Shown: positions 8,831 through 14,440 of the stretch, in pieces
Position numbering within the stretch: position 1 is the first letter of the stretch
How the letters are laid out: each line of letters starts with the position of its first letter
NCBI GenBank assembly: GCA_034696485.1
Contig: JAQIWT010000857.1
Coordinates: 1-14,440, forward strand
Source: Isohypsibius dastychi
Taxonomy: Eukaryota; Tardigrada; Eutardigrada; Parachela; Isohypsibiidae
Length of the DNA stretch: 14,440 bases
Reading direction: 5' to 3'
Notes under the pieces: generated by a model
The model's input: the letters and a program-made list of their open reading frames with translations, nothing else
Databases searched by the model: none
What the model was told of the DNA's origin: nothing
Made by a program: the position numbers and the translations under genes

Positions 8831-9603
8831 CTATCGGACAAGTACTGGGATCTGACTGGCCGGTTGGATGAAGTCAAGTACACCAACGTCTATATCAGAG
8901 TTACGCAGTAAGCCATATTTGGGATCGAGACGTCCGGTGTTCACAGTGCATTCAAGCATCACGCGCGTACTCACGAGCATCTCCGCTGAAGGGGCGTTTA
9001 TGGTGGTATCATGCAAAACACTGTTTGAAAGCGGAAGCTAGCGGTAAAGGCTGCTGCCCGGTATATTTTCCGAATAATCTGAACTCGAATGAGCTCAGGT
9101 TATTCCATGTTGCAGTTCTTCCAGCGAACATCCACCCTTTGCCTTCGTACACATTACCTTCTGAGTCGATCAGAAAGCTGAGAAAACATGATTCAAAGTA
9201 TGAACTAAAATGATTACACACACCATGTTGCCTTAAACGGTACTGACCTCTATGCAATGTCTCCAAATTTGAGGATATGGCGTCGTTGACGTCTACAAAG
9301 CTGCACGGAACAATCAGCTACGGTGAAGCAGAGACTAGTCACTGTGTGGATTATGATGACATATAGCACAGGTTGGGCTAGAAGTGGGGGGGGGGGAGGG
9401 GTTAAAGAAGCGTACCGAGCTCCCCATAAAGTAACGATTTACAAATTCAATTCTTTATTCCTGACAGACAGAACAGTAAATGGTACATAGCTGGGGAAAG
9501 AGAAACGTCTAACATATTCCTCACCATGCTTGCCTTCGAGTTTAATTCTGTTGTCGGAATTAGAACTTGTATCGCAGGTTTGGTAGCCAAAGGTTACGCG
9601 ACA
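8831..9603 (-). pseudogene. Peptidoglycan recognition protein (PGRP) gene, decayed
   Basis: The minus strand carries the PGRP fold in order. IVTLWGAR (9438-9415) is the WGA start. A proline run and LLAQPVLYVIIIHTVTSLC follow, then the C-x5-C pair CFTVADC, QRRHILKFGDIA, a stop TAG at 9252-9250 where the conserved Tyr belongs, and AG|GTCAGT as donor. After a 70-nt intron ending TTTTCTCAG, the next exon (from 9177) gives SFLIDSEGNVYEGKGW and then GKYTGQQP. A further part in another frame (8979-8880) reads VMLECTVNTGRLDPKYGLL, either past a roughly 52-nt intron or a frameshift. A second nonsense codon TAA (9441-9439) precedes IVTLWGAR; the same frame is open upstream to 9603 but is not recognised. 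The HHT zinc ligand reads IHT and GHR is missing, so even before decay it was probably a binding form, not an amidase. Confidence 0.82.
9386..9401. repeat. G-run (11 G, A, 4 G) inside the PGRP remnant
   Basis: Reads as a polyproline stretch (CCT CCC CCC CCC CCA) in the minus-strand PGRP frame, between WGA and the first beta strand. Homopolymer length here sets the reading frame, so slippage or a base-calling error would matter. Confidence 0.75.
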
Positions 9604-10146
9604 CTACGCTGCATGTTATGTATAGGACAACAGTGTAGATTGCACAAAACATCAATCAGCGTGGCCCACTTTACCCATTTACTCGCTCACTCGCAACTGA
9701 TAACAATTCAACCCAAAGCTCAGCTGCGCTGCTGGAAATCATTGGGTCGCAAATGCGATGCGATAACTGTTCCTCAGCGCAAGCGGACTATTGGCTTCCA
9801 CTCCCAGACGGTCTTTGACTAACTAAACATGGTGACGGAAATAACGGCAGGTAAACCAGAAGGGCACCAGGCAGTTTGACAGGCTAAAGCACCTAATGGC
9901 ATCTCCCGAAAGAATATCACTTGTCGATCCCGATTCGAAAATATCGTTAAAAAAGTGCGTATCTGTTGAGCGCAACAATGCTTGGCTTTGTACCATCCTG
10001 TTATCTTAATAGTAATGACATCATTCAGCTAAAATTTCTTGAATGATATCTTCACCACGAAGTGCGATTACACCGTACCGAATTCGCTGTGATTGTTATG
10101 CTGCGTACACGAGTGGCTCACAGAACGTAGTGCTTGAAAATGAAAA
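9604..10146. other. Intergenic stretch upstream of the PGRP remnant
   Basis: No signal-peptide exon for the PGRP was found here on the minus strand. A plus-strand frame of 98 codons (9526-9822) overlaps the PGRP remnant and has no recognisable domain. Confidence 0.45.
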
Positions 10147-10233
10147 GGTTTCTTCCCACAAGACAACGCTTTGCATGTTGCGGCGCACGTGGGGCGGAGC
10201 CGGTTTCTTCCCACAGAACCACGCTTTATGCGG
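10147..10233 (+). repeat. Imperfect direct repeat upstream of the small secreted-protein gene
   Basis: GGTTTCTTCCCACA followed by an AACGCTTT-like segment occurs at 10147-10173, and GGTTTCTTCCCACA with CCACGCTTT at 10202-10227, 55 nt apart. The unit is about 27-30 nt. It lies 80-130 nt before the TATA-like box of the downstream gene, so it may be a duplicated control element. No factor is assigned. Confidence 0.65.
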
Positions 10234-10274
10234 ATCTCCTAGTGCTGAAAATATTCATATAGTCAATTCCGCGT

Positions 10275-10315
10275 TCATAAAAACTTTTTCGGAGCAGTTA
10301 CACTTGTGCATCAGT
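10275..10315 (+). promoter_or_regulatory. Putative core promoter of the small secreted-protein gene
   Basis: TCATAAAAAC (10275-10284) as a TATA-like box, and TCAGT (10311-10315), the arthropod-type initiator, about 33-36 nt later. This predicts a 5' UTR of about 60 nt. Confidence 0.5.
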
Positions 10316-10374
10316 CCAAACCCACAACTTGGTTCACGATTCCTTTCCCCCACGTGTGCAAGAGTATATTCCCT

Positions 10375-10646
10375 ATGAACAACATGAAGCTGGTCTTGTT
10401 CTTCGTTACATTGATCCTTCTGGGAAGCGCGAACGCTGGCATTCTGTCCGCACCATCGCGGCCTACGGAATTTGTCAGACTGGCTGTAATGCTATCTGGG
10501 TCACTTGTTTGGCCGGACTGGGAATCACGGCTGGAGTTACAACAGGAGGAGCAGCAGTTCCCGCTGCTGCACTGGCCTGCAATGCTGCTCAAGGGATTTG
10601 CATGGGATCTTGCGCTGTTGCCGTTGCTTTGACTCCCACCCCGTAA
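10375..10646 (+). CDS. Small secreted Cys-patterned protein, with an apparent frameshift after the signal peptide
   Basis: ATG at 10375 (or 10384) gives a strong signal peptide, MKLVLFFVTLILLGSANAG. In that frame the sequence then becomes meaningless. In the frame two bases on, from about 10450, it reads AAYGICQTGCNAIWVTC, a Gly/Ala/Thr-rich middle, then ACNAAQGICMGSC and the end AVALTPTP with TAA at 10644-10646. The six cysteines are C-x3-C-x6-C, 23 residues, C-x6-C-x3-C. I recall a widespread family of small secreted proteins with GxCQTGCN and ACNAAxGxCMxxC in invertebrates and fungi, function unknown, but cannot name it with certainty. A one-base loss (or two-base gain) between about 10436 and 10470 would explain the break, as a real mutation or an assembly error. 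No plausible intron fits in so short a gap. ATTAAA follows the stop. Confidence 0.65.
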
Positions 10647-10655
10647 ACACCCTCG

Positions 10656-10661
10656 ATTAAA
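10656..10661 (+). terminator. Polyadenylation signal ATTAAA
   Basis: Common variant signal 9 nt after the stop of the small secreted-protein gene. Confidence 0.45.
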
Positions 10662-11357
10662 GCACTCTTCTACTGTTGTACCTACATTATTCCAGAACGT
10701 TGTATCGATAAAGCAGTCGTTCACGATGTGTATATAATATTTGTTTTGCCTCGCGCTTTCAAGTACAGTTCATTCAGACGGGGCATTGTTCAAATTTTCC
10801 GATGATTTATAGAGGGGAAAAGTCAGTGTACAGATAAACCCGATTAGATTCTCGGCATTCTAGGCTGAAACATGCTACATACATGCTACAAACATGCTGT
10901 ATAAACAAAATCAAACACCTCTTGGTATCGCTGTTTGCTAAGCAGTTAGCTGATTGTTTGGCGCTCATAAATTAAACCATACGCTCTTCGCGTATTTGCA
11001 CGTCTCCACAATATGGGATAGTGACTGGATCAATCAGCTCGGACAGTCTACTTTCTCGGCCTGAGCACGAGAACTTCGCTTCTGTTTTAGGGAGGAACCT
11101 GAATCAAAGTGCCATATTTATCAGCAGATCCTGAACAGAAACGTGTAATTCTCCATCGTACCATCGTGTTCGGAAATTGCACAGAAAAGAACCGCGATTT
11201 TTTCATAGTTGTTGAGCTACTTGTCGATTTCAATTCCCAAATGCCGGCAGTACGTGCGTTGGAATCCGAATGCGTACTAGATGGATCGTGGTTCTAAAAT
11301 GTTCTCACCGCGATATCATATACGAAAAGATAGCACTTATGTCGAGCCTCAGTAGTG
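10662..11357. other. Intergenic stretch before the ALF pseudogene
   Basis: Contains TATATAATA (about 10731-10739) and a threefold CATGCTACA-like repeat (about 10872-10900). No signal peptide for the ALF copy and no recognised gene. The 62-codon frame at 11109-11297 shows no family features. Confidence 0.45.
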
Positions 11358-11635
11358 TGCATTTGGATTCGCTTGTAGTTGCCAGCCACTGTAAAGGGTG
11401 GCTGGTATCGGTGTCAGTGGCGGCGGACCAGAACCATCGACTGGCCTGGCCTTGGGGTCTGGAAAATGACAAGTGCAAGAGCCGAGGATGAGCTAAGGGG
11501 AAACCGATGAAGAATTACTTGCGTGAAGTGTTCCGTCGTGGTAGCGCTCCAAAGGCTCAGCTGATTGCGTACATCCAGACATGTAGTTGTGAAATGAACG
11601 TCGGGGAGATGACCGAGATTATTAAAAGCATTTGA
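11358..11635 (+). pseudogene. Dead, 5'-truncated paralogue of the ALF-like gene
   Basis: Starts at the equivalent of residue F55 (TTTGGATTCGCTTGT against TTTGGATTTGCTTGT at 8088). It can be followed to the equivalent stop (TGA 11633-11635), with weaker similarity through the 3' UTR to about 11760. Lesions: a net +5 indel near 11380-11400, a 1-nt deletion near 11466, and TGT (C96) changed to TGA at 11489-11491. From that TGA to the final stop the distance is 144 nt, the same as in the intact gene. The second hairpin cysteine reads Trp (IDWPG), and the Trp/Arg run is degraded (GWYRCQWRRT). The signal peptide and N-terminal helix are absent. It is not expected to make a product. Confidence 0.9.
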
Positions 11636-11760
11636 CCGTTGTTTCTTGGTCTGCTTCATCTGGTACATTATCTTCGAATGAGCTAGCGACAATGTGCTTT
11701 AATTTGGTAGAAAATGTTGTGTCGCTAAAAAGATCCAAAATTAAAAGTTCTACTATGCGT

Positions 11761-12164
11761 TTTACCGCAGAACCCAAACTGTGCCGAATGAGAATTTTTT
11801 TCCGACCAATCAAAAATACATAATACATCAGACCTGCATTTTCAGATGTTTATAATTTTTGATTACTTGACATCTACTGTGCACGCTGCTCACTAAAGGG
11901 TCAGGGACGCTTCCGTAAGCTGGGGACACAGTGTACTATTGATGATGATTCTACTGGATTATATTCTAATGCAGGTAACTCACGAACTTTTAACTCGTAA
12001 TCAGGTACACCCCCCCCCCCCCCTTCCCCGAAAATAACTGCTTATCAACTTGAAACACTGTTTCGGTGCGTTTCACATGTGCCAGCAGAATATGATCAAC
12101 TCTTTTTGTGATAGGTACGACTTCTTGGCCACGTACCGTGCAAGGTTTGCAGAGGTCACGACCA
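11761..12164. other. Stretch between the ALF pseudogene and the 3' end of GPCR-2
   Basis: Should hold the GPCR-2 3' UTR (minus). Apart from the poly-C run at 12010-12023 I see nothing recognisable. Confidence 0.45.
12010..12023. repeat. Poly-C homopolymer
   Basis: Fourteen C followed by TTCCCC, like the run at 6771-6784. Confidence 0.9.
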
Positions 12165-14086
12165 CTAACACCGTTTAGAAAACTTTCTAAGCAAAACGAA
12201 CAACAGGTCTCTGTACTTACGACTCAGAAAGCAATAGAGTATGAAGTTAAACGAATAATTCGAGAGGAGAACAATGTTGGTGATGGGCGCAATTTTCATT
12301 AGCGTCGCAAAGGGTAGATGATGAAGACAATATGGAGGCTCATTTGCCAGTTGCAGTGTCTTGATGATCCCAGCTGGGAGCTGAGTAACAGTGAACAAGA
12401 GTGCACTTCCCAACAGAATTCGGTTGGTGTTGCTCTGTTTATGGGCTGGCCTGATGAACCCGAATAGCTGACGGCCTGTCAGTGAGCTCCTGGCGTCAAA
12501 TTCGCTGACAATTATCTGCTCGTCAAAGGAGGTGTCCCCACGGTATATCGTCAGCTTCACTGCGATAATGGAATTAATGATGATGATTGCCAGAAGTTTT
12601 ACGATCATCAAGGCTGTCTGAAAAAAAACAGCAGTTACTAAAATGTTGTAGAGAACATACAAACCGTAAATCGTAATGGCTCTACAGTACAGTCAAACAT
12701 GTTGAGTGGACCACCCGTTGGCGCCTATTTTGCTAGTTTACACTCACACAGGTATTCCACCTGAAAGGTAGATCCCGGGTGGTCAAACCATTTTGGGGGA
12801 ATTGTTGGCAACAGAGTACCCAACTGGTTTAATTGCAGTCCACAATATCCATCCGTGAAACAATCGTTTTATCGAATTTCATCATGTCTATTGTTCAACA
12901 AGCTCGCTAAAAGATTTCGATAACAACACTTTTCGAGACGCCTAGCTTTTTTCGGAGAGTCAGCTCAAGAGTTGTAAAGACGTGTACGTTACATCTGATA
13001 GGACATTGGTAGGTACAGTAAAACCAGTTAACCTGAACACTGAGAATCTCGAACACCTGTCTACCGTACGTATATTGAACGCGCTTGAAATACGTTTGGG
13101 GTGCCCTCAAAAACACAGTCTGTGGAATTCCGCTTTCATGATGACAGCTACGTCTGCGATGTTTCTACTTAACACGGTACATCTAACAGCTGATGTCTTG
13201 TCACAAAAGTGAAAAGGTGTGTTTCTTACGGTTGCATGATACTACCCTCGGTTTGCCACTGTAAGAGATGCTCACCATAGCTTGTCCATGAATGACTTTC
13301 CAAGATTGCAACGCAGGGCCGACAATGCTTTTCTTTGAGCTGACCCCATCATCGTTTGCAACAAACGTGTACTCATAGATCAAATTTTGAATGTTGATCA
13401 GCGCACATCCAATCAAGATGAATCCCTGGACAATTTTCACTTGGCGACGCTGATAATGCCTGAACTGCAACGGATAGGTAATGCTCAAAAGTCTCACAGT
13501 CGAAAACGCTATCAAAGTCCTGAAAATGGAAAGCGGTGATTTCAATTAACGGGCTGACTGATTATGCTTTCAAAACTAACCAGTCAGAAAACTGCACCGC
13601 AGTACCACGTAGCCAACTTAGAAAACCAAAAAATTTCCAGTACAAATCAACTCCGTAGAAAAGATGTGGTGCGGCGGTTTTCAGGAAGTTGTCAAGATTC
13701 GTCCATCTGCAAAACGAAATTCCAGTAAATTATCAAAGTAACATGTCTCGTATAATATGTATTCGTATAACGTCTTACAAAGGTCACGATAAAACTGCAA
13801 GTTCCAGTTGGTGTCACATATCGGTGTTAAAAGAGTTGCCGTAAACACGACAAGACTTTTATACTTACAAAACTAGCAAATCCGCGCTGGCCATGCATGT
13901 CAGGAAAACTGCGGTGTTACATCCATGCTTGCCATGAGGCAGTATAATAATCGTCAGAACGTTGCCAACCGTACAAACTAGTAACAAGACGGGGTAGGCA
14001 CCTTTGTGAAATCCCATTGAAAAGTAAGGTTCGGATGATATGTTCTCGAATGGCCATCCACAATCGACAGAAGAATAATTTGACAT
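12165..14086 (-). CDS. GPCR-2: class A peptide-type receptor, paralogue of GPCR-1, four exons
   Basis: Exons on the minus strand: 14086-13869, 13706-13581, 13519-13276 and 12617-12165. All introns are GT-AG (162, 61 and 658 nt) with phases 2, 2, 0 as in GPCR-1. Exon 3 is 244 nt in both. The product is 346 aa. TM1 LLLVCTVGNVLTIIIL; TM2 LTCMASADLLVL; TM3 end FSDWTLIAFSTVRLLSITYP (GPCR-1: FSDLSLVAFSWVRLLCITNP); TM5 LLAIIIINSIIAVKL; TM6 ILLGSALLFTVTQLPAGI; TM7 NYSFNFILYC. DRY is VRL (123-125). No cysteine opens TM3 or sits in ECL2. C9 and C293 (PPYCLHH in ECL3) match C13 and C308 of GPCR-1. Potential N-glycosylation occurs at N3 and N15. It is probably a neuropeptide receptor of FMRFamide/myosuppressin or Srw kind; ligand unknown. 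All features look intact. A TATAAA lies upstream on this strand at 14249-14254. Confidence 0.87.
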
Positions 14087-14440
14087 TTTTTATCAGAACT
14101 ACTGGAACAGAATTAGTAGAGGCTCATGCCGTTTCAAACAGCAGTTTTTCTTGCAGTCTGAGTAAAATTGACAACCGAAGAAGGATGACGTCATGGTTCT
14201 CAGAACGTTTTCGTATGATTGAGGGATGCGCCGATCAAAGCGATGAGATTTATAGATGGCTGAGTGGGGCTCAGCACATCGTTCGCTGTCTGTCTGCCGG
14301 CATCTACAGTAAGCGGATAGATATATCGACCTTGTAATTGGCTCATGCCTCAACTAACTTTATGTACGATCAAAGACGACTATTTCCGCCCACCCCAATA
14401 TATGGAAAATGACTTCCATTGCCGCCCGCTGGGCAAAGTG
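14087..14440 (-). promoter_or_regulatory. Upstream region of GPCR-2
   Basis: Contains TATAAA on the minus strand (14249-14254), about 160 nt before the ATG, which could place a start site near 14220. Frames here on both strands show no recognisable protein. Support is weak. Confidence 0.3.

Noticed and set aside
9439-9603. Minus-strand frame resembling a small heat-shock (HSP20) beta strand (IKLEGKHGEEYVRRFSFP)
   Set aside because: The resemblance is short and the frame runs straight, in phase, into the PGRP domain past one TAA. It is better treated as upstream sequence of the PGRP gene.
10311-10724. 137-codon minus-strand frame rich in Ser, Cys and Asn
   Set aside because: It is the antisense shadow of the small secreted-protein gene.
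12618-12662. Extra TM5 residues (LYVLYNIL...) upstream of GPCR-2 exon 4
   Set aside because: The frame is open, but the acceptor TTTTTTTTCAG at 12618-12619 corresponds exactly to the GPCR-1 boundary, and TM5 is complete without it.

Overview
This window looks like nuclear DNA of an invertebrate animal. Its genes are split by short GT-AG introns (57 to 162 nt, with a few longer ones). It carries class A GPCR genes, a decayed non-LTR retrotransposon, MITE-like elements and several small secreted-protein genes of innate-immunity type. The ALF-like gene, the PGRP remnant and the TATA plus CAGT-type promoters would suit an arthropod or a relative such as a tardigrade. That placement is inference; I cannot name the species.

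Layout. (1) 84-5219, plus strand: a four-exon GPCR (GPCR-1, 385 aa). Intron 2 holds a short TA-flanked MITE (1098-1250). Intron 3 holds a fold-back element with TTAA ends (2082-2651) and an antisense, 5'-truncated LINE (about 2924-4655). (2) 5748-6136, minus strand: a two-exon gene for a 100-residue glycine-rich secreted protein. (3) 7926-8357, plus strand: an intact, intronless gene for a secreted protein resembling anti-lipopolysaccharide factor (ALF). (4) 8545-8715, minus strand: a scrap of a GPCR gene. (5) 8831-9603, minus strand: a peptidoglycan recognition protein (PGRP) gene with two in-frame stops and a damaged C-terminus. (6) 10375-10646, plus strand: a small secreted protein with mirror-symmetric cysteine spacing, whose signal peptide and mature part lie in different frames. 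(7) 11358-11635, plus strand: a dead second copy of the ALF-like gene. (8) 12165-14086, minus strand: GPCR-2 (346 aa, four exons), a paralogue of GPCR-1 with the same intron phases and an identical 244-nt third exon.

How it fits together. The order ALF (plus) followed by GPCR (minus) occurs twice, at 7.9-8.7 kb and 11.4-14.1 kb. This points to a segmental duplication followed by reciprocal decay: the ALF survives in unit 1 and the GPCR survives in unit 2. PGRP, ALF, the Gly-rich peptide and the Cys-patterned secreted protein together make a small cluster of secreted defence-type genes flanked by related GPCRs. The two GPCRs share unusual features: VRL in place of DRY, no TM3/ECL2 cysteine pair, and a conserved N-terminus/ECL3 cysteine pair. 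No tRNA, rRNA or CRISPR was seen.
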